In this document: in pieces, positions 56,675 through 64,000 of the stretch
Layout of the letters: each line of letters opens with the position of its first letter
Numbering within the stretch: position 1 is the stretch's first letter
Assembly: GCA_947630755.1 (NCBI GenBank)
Contig: CANRIU010000002.1
Span: forward strand, 1-64,000
Direction of reading: 5' to 3'
Length of the DNA: 64,000 nucleotides
Origin: an uncultured Oscillospiraceae bacterium
GTDB taxonomy: Bacteria; Bacillota; Clostridia; Oscillospirales; Oscillospiraceae
Translations under genes and position numbers: made by a program
The notes under the pieces: model-generated
Told to the model about the DNA's origin: nothing
Databases searched by the model: none
What the model saw: the letters and a program-made list of their open reading frames with translations, nothing else

Positions 56675-58633
56675 TCACTCCACGGAAATATTTGTGTTCA
56701 TGAAAGCTGCGGCCTCGAGGATTATCATCACCAGGACCGTGCTCCAGAGCGACAGCACCCCGGTCACGGCGAGCACCGCGGCGATGCCCCTCACGACAGA
56801 GGCGCCTATGGCGCTTATGGTCAGCTTCCGGCGGATGTCCTTCGCTATGCGCACGGTGGCGGCGAGCTTGGAAAGCTCCCCGGAGGCAATGACCACATCC
56901 GGGAAGGTCCCTGTGGCCTCCGGGCCCACGCCCAATGTAACACTGAGGTTTGCAAGCTCCAGAAGCTCCCGGTCGTTCCCGGCGCTGCTGACGAACGCGG
57001 CACGCTCGCCGCCCATCTGGCTCTCCTGAATGTATTGAAGCCGCTCGCTCTTGTCCCTGGGGCGGCAGTCGGAGTAAATCTCCGTTATCCCCACCCGGCG
57101 GCCCAAATTCGTCGCCGAGAGGGCGTTGTCCCCGGTCATGAGCGCCACGTTCGGCACGCCCACATTTTTAAGGTCGTGGACCACGGTGATGGCGTCGCTT
57201 ACGATGGTGTCGGAAAAGTCTATCCTGCCGACGCAGGTCCTGCCCACCGCGACAAAGACGCAGGTTTCCCCGGGGATGTACAGGTCCCCCTTGACGCCCA
57301 GCCTCTCCATGAAGTCGATATTTCCAATGGCAACCGCCGTGTCGCCATCAAGCCGCGCCACGCAGCCGTAGCCCTCCTGCGACTTGTGGACGGTTATCCG
57401 GGACTTGTCCGGAGTGAGGCCGGAATACTCCCGTATCGCCCTGTCAAGGGCGTGGTCGGAGTACGCCCCGGCCTGCACGGCGAGATACAAAAGCTGGTCC
57501 TGGCTTATGCGCACAGGGTCCACGGCGGTGACCTTGTACTGGCCCTTTGTCAGCGTCCCTGTCTTGTTGAAAAGCACCGAGGTTATCTCAGACGCCGCGT
57601 AGACCGTCCCGGCGTCGGAGAACCATATGGTGTTGGCGATAGCCGACTCCACGCCGTTAACATATGTCATAAGCGCCCCGGCCTCGCCGGAGAAGACGCA
57701 CACCGTGAGCACCACCGCGCCCCGGCCTATCCATTTTAGAAAATCCATTCCGTCAAAAAGCGGCGGAATGACGCTGAAAATAACCGCGGCGCAAAGTGCC
57801 GCCAGCAGCCCTGTCCACTCATACCTGCGAAGGTCCACAACGGGCTTTATCCTGGCGGAGTCAAGCTCCCTGATGGTGACATCCAGCCGCTCCCCGAGGG
57901 GACCCTCGCCGTCGGTGCGAAGGGCGGTTATGCGGCTTTTCACAAAGCTGAGCTCACGCTCTTTTATAACATTGAATATGCCCTTACTCACGTTGTAGAT
58001 AGCCGCGGAGACAGCGGCCTCCACCAGCGCTCCGGAGCAGCCGAAGATAACGGCGGCGGCAAGCATCACAAGCCCCGTTGGCACGCCGTCCCTGTTGCGG
58101 AAAAACCGGAACGTCTCCATCGCCATGGGCACACAGGCTATGACGAGCCCCGCAATGACCATGATGCTCCACGCCGGGTCCTCCAAGTCCGGGAGGACGG
58201 CGGCGCACACCAGCGCCACGGCGAGGACCATGGACAAAATGAGAAGTACAAGTCCCCGGGGTATGAGGGCGCGCCTCTCCCGGCGGGCGGGCCTCTCCGC
58301 CCTGCCCTCCCGGGGCTTTTCGTCCTCCGGGGCGTCGTCATCACCGTCCATGAGGGCTGTGCTGTCATCGAGATTGGGAAAATCGTCCCCGGAGCTCTCC
58401 CCCGCCTGCTCCTCCGGAGCATCGGGAGCATCGCCGGAGGGGTTCTCGGTCCTCTCCGCCTCCTCCGGGGCAGGCTGCGGGTCCCGGTCCTTCACGGGCG
58501 CGTCCTCACCGCCGCCCTCTGTCCGGGCCCCCTCGGAACCGAATTCACGGAGGATCTGGTCCACGGAGAGCTCGCCGCCCTCAGCCTGAGAGGGCTCCTG
58601 CGCCCTCCCGGCGCGGATGTCTTTATCTCTCAT
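56675..58633 (-). CDS. P-type ATPase homologue lacking the phosphorylated Asp
   Basis: 652 aa. Residues 1-~120 are acidic and disordered, beginning with SVDQILREFG. Six to eight membrane helices and a cytoplasmic ATPase region follow. The phosphorylation motif reads FNKTGTLTKGQ: the invariant Asp is Asn356 (codon AAC at 57568-57566). Other sites are weakened: SDHALDRAI for SEHPLARAI, ALMTGDN kept, SSAGNDRELL for GDGVNDAPAL, and VFSGEAG instead of the CPC metal motif. So no phospho-intermediate can form in the usual way. It could be a regulatory pseudoenzyme or scaffold. Start at 58633 with GGAGGTGAAC. No partner gene is coupled to it. Confidence 0.85.
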   Translation of the reverse strand: MRDKDIRAGRAQEPSQAEGGELSVDQILREFGSEGARTEGGGEDAPVKDRDPQPAPEEAERTENPSGDAPDAPEEQAGESSGDDFPNLDDSTALMDGDDDAPEDEKPREGRAERPARRERRALIPRGLVLLILSMVLAVALVCAAVLPDLEDPAWSIMVIAGLVIACVPMAMETFRFFRNRDGVPTGLVMLAAAVIFGCSGALVEAAVSAAIYNVSKGIFNVIKERELSFVKSRITALRTDGEGPLGERLDVTIRELDSARIKPVVDLRRYEWTGLLAALCAAVIFSVIPPLFDGMDFLKWIGRGAVVLTVCVFSGEAGALMTYVNGVESAIANTIWFSDAGTVYAASEITSVLFNKTGTLTKGQYKVTAVDPVRISQDQLLYLAVQAGAYSDHALDRAIREYSGLTPDKSRITVHKSQEGYGCVARLDGDTAVAIGNIDFMERLGVKGDLYIPGETCVFVAVGRTCVGRIDFSDTIVSDAITVVHDLKNVGVPNVALMTGDNALSATNLGRRVGITEIYSDCRPRDKSERLQYIQESQMGGERAAFVSSAGNDRELLELANLSVTLGVGPEATGTFPDVVIASGELSKLAATVRIAKDIRRKLTISAIGASVVRGIAAVLAVTGVLSLWSTVLVMIILEAAAFMNTNISVE

Positions 58634-58729
58634 CAGTTCACCTCCCGGATAATTATCGGGAAGCGCTCGAAGCCCCGAAACCACAAGGCCCGATCGCTTC
58701 CCGATTCGGTCTCAGCTTATTTTCTTAAA

Positions 58730-59698
58730 TCACGCTTTGCCGGCGCAGCCGAGGACATCGATGAGCTTGTGGGTGACGATGGCCTTGATGTTGGCGCGGG
58801 CCGGAGTGAGGTACTGGCGCGGGTCGAAGTGGTCAGGATGCTCCGCGAAATACTGGCGGATGGACCCGGTCATGGCAAGACGAAGGTCGGAGTCGATGTT
58901 TATCTTGCACACGGAGAGGGTCGCGGCCTTTCTCAGCTGCTCCTCGGGGATGCCCACGGCGTCGGGCATACGTCCGCCGTTGGCGTTTATCATTCTTACA
59001 TACTCCTGGGGCACGCTGGAGGAGCCGTGGAGGACGATGGGGAATCCGGGCAGACGGCGGGAGACCTCCTCAAGGATGTCGAACCTGAGGGGAGGCGGGA
59101 CAAGGACGCCCTGCTCATTGCGGGTGCACTGGGCGGCGGTGAACTTGTAGGCGCCGTGGCTGGTGCCGATGGCGATGGCGAGGGAGTCGCAGCCCGTTTT
59201 GGAGACGAACTCCTCCACCTCCTCGGGGCGGGTGTAGCTGGAATCCTCGGCGGAGACGTTGACCTCGTCCTCCACACCTGCAAGAGAGCCCAGCTCCGCC
59301 TCCACCACCACGCCGTGGTCGTGGGCGTACTCAACGACCCTGCGGGTGAGAGCAATATTCTCGGCGAAGGGCTTGGAGCTGGCGTCGATCATGACGGAGG
59401 TGAAACCGCCGTCGATGCAGGACTTGCAGGTCTCAAAATCCGGGCCGTGGTCCAGGTGAAGGGCAATGGGGATGTCGGGGCACTCGATGACCGCGGCCTC
59501 AACCAGCTTCACAAGGTAGGTGTGGTTGGCGTAGGCGCGGGCGCCCTTGCTGACCTGAAGGATGAGGGGGGCGTGCTGCTCACGGGCGGCCTCGGTGATG
59601 CCCTGAACTATCTCCATGTTGTTGACGTTGAAAGCGCCCACGGCATATCCGCCGTCATAGGCCTTTTTGAACATTTCAGTCGTTGTTACCAGAGGCAT
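58730..59698 (-). CDS. fba: Class II fructose-1,6-bisphosphate aldolase
   Basis: 322 aa. TIM barrel with zinc ligands: IALHLDHGPDFETCK (His and catalytic Asp), VVVEAELGSLAGVEDEV, AIGTSHGAYKF and IVLHGSSSVPQEYV; the phosphate loop is near KINIDSDLRLA. It cleaves fructose bisphosphate in glycolysis, linking the sugar uptake genes in the window to energy metabolism. Own promoter and SD TTAGGAGT. Divergent members cleave tagatose bisphosphate, but this sequence has the FBP-type layout. Confidence 0.93.
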   Translation of the reverse strand: MPLVTTTEMFKKAYDGGYAVGAFNVNNMEIVQGITEAAREQHAPLILQVSKGARAYANHTYLVKLVEAAVIECPDIPIALHLDHGPDFETCKSCIDGGFTSVMIDASSKPFAENIALTRRVVEYAHDHGVVVEAELGSLAGVEDEVNVSAEDSSYTRPEEVEEFVSKTGCDSLAIAIGTSHGAYKFTAAQCTRNEQGVLVPPPLRFDILEEVSRRLPGFPIVLHGSSSVPQEYVRMINANGGRMPDAVGIPEEQLRKAATLSVCKINIDSDLRLAMTGSIRQYFAEHPDHFDPRQYLTPARANIKAIVTHKLIDVLGCAGKA

Positions 59699-59741
59699 AA
59701 TAATTCACTCCTAAGTAAAAATTGGGGGTTTACAACTATTT

Positions 59742-59769
59742 ATTATAGCATACTCAAACAGCAATTCAA
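59742..59769 (-). promoter_or_regulatory. fba promoter
   Basis: Minus-strand TTGAAT (59769-59764), 16-bp spacer, TATAAT (59747-59742). Confidence 0.7.
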
Positions 59770-59791
59770 GTATCAAAATCGTAAAAATATC

Positions 59792-59816
59792 GCGGCGCGG
59801 AAATCCTCCGCGCCGC
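59792..59816 (-). terminator. Terminator after the aminotransferase gene
   Basis: GCGGCGCGGA and TCCGCGCCGC arms followed on the minus strand by GATATTTTTACG; it also insulates fba. Confidence 0.75.
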
Positions 59817-59827
59817 AGAATATGCAC

Positions 59828-61027
59828 TTATGCCGTGGGCTCGTTGTTGAGGAACCTCTCGAGCCTGTCGAGGCCCTTTTTGATGTTCTCAATGCTCGTG
59901 GCGTAGCTCCAGCGGATGTGGTTCTGGGAGCCGAAGGCCGCACCGGGGACGGTAGCCACAAGGCCGTGCTTCAAAAGCGCCTGGGCAAAGTCGTCGGCGT
60001 TGTCTATTTTCTCCCCGCAGAGGGTGGAGCCGAAAGTTTTGGAGACGTTCATGAAGATGTAGAACGCCCCGTCCGGGGGAAGGCAGCTCACCTTATCCAT
60101 TGCGGCGACACGCTCAAGGAAGTAGGCGCGGCGCTTTGTAAACTCCGCGTGCATTTTGGCGACGCACTCCTGGTCCCCGGCGTAGGCGGCGATGGAGGCG
60201 TACTGGGCGATATTGCTGGCGTTGCCGGTGGAGTGGCTCAGGTATGTGTCCATGAGCTTGATTATCTCCGCAGGTCCCGCGGCAAAGCCGATGCGCCATC
60301 CGGTCATGGCGTAGGTCTTGGATACGCCGTTGACAATGACAGTGCGCTTTGTAAGCTCCGGGTCGACGGCGGCGGCGGAGACGAACTTCCCCTCATACAC
60401 CAGCGTGGCGTAGATCTCGTCGTCGATGAGGTAGAGGTCGTTGTCAACTATCACCTTCGCAAGGCCGGAAAGCTCCTCCTCGGAGTAGAGCATACCCGTG
60501 GGGTTGGAGGGGTTTGTGAGAATAACGCACTTCGTCCTCTCCGTCACCGCGGCGGCGAGCTGCTCCGGGGAGATCTTGAAACGGGTGGACTCGTCAGTGT
60601 TCAGGATAACGGGCACCGCGCCGCACATCCTGATGGCCTCCTCATATGTCACCCAGTAGGGCGCCGGGAGGATGACCTCGTCCCCGGGGTTGAGCATTAC
60701 GCGCATGGCTATGTACAGGACGTGCTTCGCGCCGGAGGATACGCAGATGTTTTTGTTCTCATATTTGAGCCCGAAGGTCCTGTCAAGATACCCGCAGATG
60801 GCGCTCTTCAGGGGCGCAATGCCGGAGGAGGAGGTATAGTAGGACTTGTTCTGCTCAATGGCGGCAATGCCCGCCGCCTTGATGTGGTCCGGGGTGAAAA
60901 AATCAGTCTCACCGGCGCCAAAGCTCACCACGTCGACGCCCTTTGCTTTAAGGTCCTGGCTTATGGCGTTTATTGCGAGCGTTGCGGAGGGCTTTATGGC
61001 GCGTGCCTGGGAGGATAGAGGTTTCAT
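59828..61027 (-). CDS. Class I aminotransferase, aspartate aminotransferase type
   Basis: 399 aa. SLATLAINA-like start (SATLAINAISQDLKAKG), YYTSSSGIAPLKSAICGYL, substrate loop LPAPYWVTYEEAIRMCG, ILTNPSNPTGMLYSEEEL, and the PLP lysine in VNGVSKTYAMTGWRIGF. The subgroup I-gamma pattern fits aspartate (or broad) aminotransferases. It makes aspartate from oxaloacetate and glutamate. Single gene with SD TAAGGAGC. Confidence 0.92.
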   Translation of the reverse strand: MKPLSSQARAIKPSATLAINAISQDLKAKGVDVVSFGAGETDFFTPDHIKAAGIAAIEQNKSYYTSSSGIAPLKSAICGYLDRTFGLKYENKNICVSSGAKHVLYIAMRVMLNPGDEVILPAPYWVTYEEAIRMCGAVPVILNTDESTRFKISPEQLAAAVTERTKCVILTNPSNPTGMLYSEEELSGLAKVIVDNDLYLIDDEIYATLVYEGKFVSAAAVDPELTKRTVIVNGVSKTYAMTGWRIGFAAGPAEIIKLMDTYLSHSTGNASNIAQYASIAAYAGDQECVAKMHAEFTKRRAYFLERVAAMDKVSCLPPDGAFYIFMNVSKTFGSTLCGEKIDNADDFAQALLKHGLVATVPGAAFGSQNHIRWSYATSIENIKKGLDRLERFLNNEPTA

Positions 61028-61280
61028 GGATCATTGCTCCTTACTTGCTTTTGATTTTACATTCATTATATGCCGAAAAATGCATTTTGGCAAGTGTATA
61101 CTGTGATTTTCATATGATTATGAATTAATTTTTATAAACGTCTTGCAGGTTTTGTGCAAATTAACACAACCAACAAATTCTGCTAATTGTAACCATTTGT
61201 TTGTTGTTAATTTTTATATGGCGTATTATAATATTTTTCAGGAATAAGAATAAATACGACGGCGGAGAGGAGGGTCCGGC

Positions 61281-61925
61281 ATGAGCAGGAAGCATACCGT
61301 TCTGGCATCCATCATCGGATTTCTCGCCGGGGCGCTGGTGTGCCTTCTCGTCATAGTGTTTATTTTCCCCGTGAGGGTCCCGCGGACGGCAAATGTCTAC
61401 AAGGTGGATGAGAGCTCCGGCGTGACCGGGCAGCAGCTCACCGATATGGCGTTGGAGGCGGCGGGGTATCTGAAAACCGGGAACTTTCAGGCATTGTCGG
61501 AGCTGGTGCACCCGGACTACGGGCTCATCTTCTCTCCCTTTGCCACCGTAAACCTGTCCACCAACCTGTGCTTTTCGGTAAAGGAGCTTCCGGGTCTTGG
61601 CGAGAGCACCGAAAAACTCGTCTGGGGCGTCCACACCGACGGGGGCGAGCCGATAAGCATGACGGTGCAGGAATACATGAAGGAGTTTGTTTTTGACCGG
61701 GATTACACCGCGGCGCCCCTAATCGGTGTGAATTACACCATCCGCACGGGAAACGCCCTTGAGAACGTCTCCGACTCCTTCCCCGGAGCGAGCTTCGTGG
61801 ACCTGTGCTATCCCGGCACTGCGGAGGCGGAGTACACCGACTGGTCCACCCTGCGGCTTGTATTTGAGGAGCACGACGGGGAGCTTTCGCTCACCTGCGT
61901 CATTCACTCCGAGGCCGTCATTTGA
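61281..61925 (+). CDS. Membrane-anchored extracellular protein of unknown function
   Basis: 214 aa. One N-terminal helix (VLASIIGFLAGALVCLLVIV) leaves a ~180-residue outside domain: LTDMALEAAGYLKTGNFQAL then LSELVHPDYGLIFSPFATVN, a layout seen in small NTF2-like or sensor domains. No family assigned. SD AGAGGAGG; a TATAAT at ~61227 is the likely -10. The preceding gap 61028-61226 is AT-rich without a gene. Confidence 0.65.
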   Translation: MSRKHTVLASIIGFLAGALVCLLVIVFIFPVRVPRTANVYKVDESSGVTGQQLTDMALEAAGYLKTGNFQALSELVHPDYGLIFSPFATVNLSTNLCFSVKELPGLGESTEKLVWGVHTDGGEPISMTVQEYMKEFVFDRDYTAAPLIGVNYTIRTGNALENVSDSFPGASFVDLCYPGTAEAEYTDWSTLRLVFEEHDGELSLTCVIHSEAVI

Positions 61926-62089
61926 ATTTTTACCACCCCCATCGGCAAATTTGTATTATTATTTTTTAAATAAAAAATAACTTCATGACCATAATTTCAT
62001 ATCTCCTTCGCGGAATCAAAGACCCGGCGCGGGCAAATAATAAGCTCCGCACACGAATCTATGGTCTTTGACCTTAAAACGGAGGAATT

Positions 62090-62464
62090 ATGAAAAAAGC
62101 ATTATATATCGCGCTGGCACTGGCGCTGACGCTCTCCCTCGCCTCCTGCGGAAATTCCGACGCGGACAGGAGCGACAACACAAAGGACGGGGTCCTTGGG
62201 GACGGCTTTGAGGACGATATGGACGACCTCAAGGACGACATCAAGGACGCGGGCCGTGACCTTAAGGACGCCGGACGGGACATCACCGGGGACGGCAACG
62301 TGGGCAGCGGAACTCAGGACGGCTCCACAAACGACAATGACACCTCCACCGGAACCGGAAGAGGTACCGCGGGCGGCAGGACCGTCCCCGGCACAGGGTC
62401 GGAGGCTCCCCGGAGCAATATGTCCGGGACCCGCTTCTCCCGCACTGCCAACGCTGTTCGATAA
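62090..62464 (+). CDS. Small low-complexity lipoprotein
   Basis: 124 aa. Signal peptide with lipobox LASC (Cys20). The mature part is acidic and repetitive: DDMDDLKDDIKDAGRDLKDA, then Gly/Thr/Asn-rich sequence, ending in a short conserved-looking basic tail (MSGTRFSRTANAVR). No function can be assigned. SD CGGAGG, terminator just after the stop. Confidence 0.7.
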   Translation: MKKALYIALALALTLSLASCGNSDADRSDNTKDGVLGDGFEDDMDDLKDDIKDAGRDLKDAGRDITGDGNVGSGTQDGSTNDNDTSTGTGRGTAGGRTVPGTGSEAPRSNMSGTRFSRTANAVR

Positions 62465-62469
62465 TCTAT

Positions 62470-62502
62470 CCCCGGTCCGTCGGACCGGGGTACATATTTT
62501 TT
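62470..62502 (+). terminator. Intrinsic terminator
   Basis: CCCCGGTCC-GTC-GGACCGGGG followed by TACATATTTTTT. Confidence 0.85.
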
Positions 62503-62568
62503 CGGCATCTCGGACCGATAGCTTTGCCGCCGGGTTATTTTCATGGCGGGACAGTATCAAAATTAATG

Positions 62569-62597
62569 TTGACAGCGGCGGCAAAAGCAAATATATT
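62569..62597 (+). promoter_or_regulatory. folD promoter
   Basis: TTGACA (62569), 17-bp spacer, TATATT (62592). Confidence 0.75.
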
Positions 62598-62654
62598 TGT
62601 TTTATGAAATTTCCCGCCCCAAAGCGCGGCGCGGAGGAGCATGGAGGATGACAA

Positions 62655-63512
62655 ATGGCGCAGTTATTAAAGGGCGCGCCCGTGGCGGCGGCAATCAGCG
62701 AGAGGACAAGGTCAAGGGCCGGCGCCCTTCGGGAGCGCGGCATCGAGCCGACGCTGGTCCTTTTGCGCGTCGGGGAGAACAACGCGGACATATACTATGA
62801 GCGCGGCGCTGTGAAGCGCTGCGCCGCAGTGGGGGTCGGGGTAAGGCGTGTCGTCCTGCCGGAGGATGTCAGCGAGGGTGAGCTTCTTAAGGTTATCGAT
62901 GGTCTAAACCGGGACAGCGGCGTGCACGGCGTGCTCATCTTCCGCCCCCTGCCCCGGCACATAAGCGACGCCAGAGTGCGGGACGCGCTCTCACCGGAGA
63001 AGGACGTGGACGGAATAACCGACGGCTCCCTCGCCGGAGTCTTTACCGGAGGCGGGCGGGGGTTCTGCCCCTGCACGGCCCAGAGCTGCGCGGAGATCCT
63101 TGACTTCTACGGTGTGGACTGCACCGGAAGGCGGGCCGTGGTGATGGGAAGGAGCCTCGTCATAGGAAAGCCCGTGTCGCAGCTTTTGCTGGCGCGAAAC
63201 GCCACCGTCACAGTCTGCCATACCCGCACCCGGGATTTGCCCGAGGAGACAAGGCGCGCCGACATCATCGTTGCCGCCGTGGGGCACTTAAACGCCCTCG
63301 GGGCGGAGCACGTCTCCCCCGGTCAGATCGTAATCGATGTGGGCATAAACACAAGTCCCGATGGAAAAATGGCGGGCGACGCGGACTTTGGCGCGGTGGA
63401 GCCGATAGTCTCCGCCATAACGCCAGTCCCCGGCGGCGTGGGGAGCGTCACCACCGCGGTGCTCGCCGCCCACACCGTGGAGGCGGCGGAGCGGCAAAGT
63501 CAGACCGTGTAA
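62655..63512 (+). CDS. folD: FolD-type methylenetetrahydrofolate dehydrogenase, cyclohydrolase Lys missing
   Basis: 285 aa. FolD fold: DADGI-like PEKDVDGITDGSLAGVF, FCPCTAQSCAEILDFYGVD, RRAVVMGRSLVIGKPVSQLL for NADP binding, and ITPVPGGVGSVTTAVL. In active bifunctional enzymes the motif around residue 50 is YxxxK; here it is DIYYERGAVKRCAAVG, with no Lys four residues after either Tyr. This YERGAxKRC form is typical of a clostridial branch. The dehydrogenase may work while cyclohydrolase activity would need a separate FchA. It supplies or uses one-carbon folates. SD GGAGGA. Confidence 0.88.
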   Translation: MAQLLKGAPVAAAISERTRSRAGALRERGIEPTLVLLRVGENNADIYYERGAVKRCAAVGVGVRRVVLPEDVSEGELLKVIDGLNRDSGVHGVLIFRPLPRHISDARVRDALSPEKDVDGITDGSLAGVFTGGGRGFCPCTAQSCAEILDFYGVDCTGRRAVVMGRSLVIGKPVSQLLLARNATVTVCHTRTRDLPEETRRADIIVAAVGHLNALGAEHVSPGQIVIDVGINTSPDGKMAGDADFGAVEPIVSAITPVPGGVGSVTTAVLAAHTVEAAERQSQTV

Positions 63513-63542
63513 TGCTCTTGTATCATAATAATATGACAAAAT

Positions 63543-63571
63543 AACCGGAGGCAGGGTTTCCCGCCTCCGGT
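63543..63571. terminator. Bidirectional terminator between folD and fumarase
   Basis: ACCGGAGGC-loop-GCCTCCGGT between convergent genes. Confidence 0.75.
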
Positions 63572-63581
63572 CATGCTTATA

Positions 63582-64000
63582 TTACATTTTATTATTATCC
63601 GTATCGATTCTGTACTTTTCCATCCCCTGGCGGAAAATGTCCCCGCCCTGGGAGTCTATGCCCACTATGATGGGCATTTTTTCAACATAAAGGCGCTTTA
63701 CGGACTCGCAGCCCAGCTCCGGGAAGGCTATCTCCTCCATGGATTTTATGGATTTTGCGATGAGCGCCCCGGCTCCGCCCACGGCACACAGGTAAACCGC
63801 GCCGTTCGCGGCTATTGCCCGGCGGACCTCGTCGGAGCGCTGTCCCTTGCCTATCATCCCGGCAAGGCCAAGCTCAAGAAGTCTCGGCGTGAAGCTGTCC
63901 ATGCGGCTGGAGGTGGTGGGCCCGCAGGCGCCTGTGGGCATACCGCCATGTCCGGGCGTCGGCCCGGCGTAGTAGATAACGGCGCCGCGGATGTCAAAGG
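63582..64000 (-). CDS. Class I fumarate hydratase beta subunit (partial)
   Basis: The last ~139 residues; the gene runs out of the window at its 5' side. FDIRGAVIYYAGPTPGHGGM then GACGPTTSSRMD is the Fe-S hydro-lyase beta-domain signature, followed by GLAGMIGKGQRSDEVRRAI, AVGGAGALIAKSIKS and a GIDSQGGDIF end. It would form with an alpha subunit (beyond the window) a [4Fe-4S] enzyme interconverting fumarate and malate. L-tartrate dehydratase beta is the alternative. Confidence 0.92.
   Translation of the reverse strand, partial: FDIRGAVIYYAGPTPGHGGMPTGACGPTTSSRMDSFTPRLLELGLAGMIGKGQRSDEVRRAIAANGAVYLCAVGGAGALIAKSIKSMEEIAFPELGCESVKRLYVEKMPIIVGIDSQGGDIFRQGMEKYRIDTDNNKM

Noticed and set aside
58769..61018. 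749-codon open frame opposite fba and the aminotransferase
   Set aside because: Spans two real genes and the promoter/terminator between them; antisense shadow.
63582..63941. Complete small gene starting at 63941
   Set aside because: The frame continues with conserved fumarase sequence to the window edge, so the gene is cut by the window, not short.

Overview
The window is about 64 kb of GC-rich chromosome from an anaerobic, probably gut-dwelling Clostridium-class Firmicute, most likely of the Oscillospiraceae/Ruminococcaceae type. The evidence is the gene content: a B-type [FeFe] hydrogenase, a membrane pyrophosphatase, MsmK/LplB-type sugar uptake, DUF2812 proteins under PadR control, BspA-type repeats with SLH domains, a TatD-linked radical SAM protein and a permuted GH3 glucosidase. 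Promoters are near-consensus sigma-A type and SD sequences are strong (AGGAGG). I see no transposase, phage gene, CRISPR array, rRNA or complete tRNA. The window opens in an intergenic region and ends inside a fumarase beta-subunit gene.

Layout. 0.1-6.3 kb: a YjbR-EVE fusion and PdxA, a large caspase-like lipoprotein, and a divergent MATE exporter. 6.4-10.0 kb: a corrinoid uptake operon (BtuF-BtuC-BtuD plus a degenerate PduO-like protein) behind a cobalamin riboswitch and terminator. 10.0-16.2 kb: DegV and a TetR regulator sharing a palindromic operator, then an FGGY kinase with GlpA-like flavoproteins and DUF1667. 16.2-23.6 kb: a hybrid histidine kinase with an apparently degenerate HD-GYP partner, a GH3 glucosidase and a YhaM-type nuclease. 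23.9-36.4 kb: a pectin/galacturonide locus containing two permeases, a large binding lipoprotein, two MsmK ATPases, GH28 and CE8 enzymes without signal peptides, and five membrane proteins of unknown role. 36.5-39.7 kb: [FeFe] hydrogenase, zinc-dependent phospholipase C-like protein and alpha/beta hydrolase. 39.75-40.8 kb: about 1 kb without a credible protein gene, filled with structured repeats. 40.8-50.7 kb: HppA, a RadC pair, HypA-flavoprotein-HypB, a nitroreductase-like protein and a TatD-linked radical SAM protein. 50.7-64 kb: a second copy of the 164-bp repeat, an SLH/LRR surface protein, a PadR-DUF2812-deacetylase operon, a pseudo P-type ATPase, fructose-bisphosphate aldolase, an aminotransferase, two exported proteins, FolD and partial fumarase.

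How the genes work together. In the pectin locus, binding protein and permeases would import pectic oligosaccharides, MsmK paralogues would power uptake, and cytoplasmic pectinesterase and polygalacturonase would trim them. Hydrogenase, pyrophosphatase, aldolase and fumarase fit a fermentative anaerobe. The corrinoid operon is a self-contained uptake unit switched off by B12.

Best candidates for new biology: the set of 4-TM proteins embedded in the pectin transporter operon; the P-type ATPase homologue with Asn in place of the phosphorylated Asp; the 269-bp structured element at 39904-40172 with tRNA-like ends; the 164-bp multi-hairpin repeat present twice with one mismatch; and a recurring pattern of paralogues that have lost catalytic residues (second RadC, first receiver domain of the kinase, HD-GYP partner, PduO-like protein, FolD lysine).
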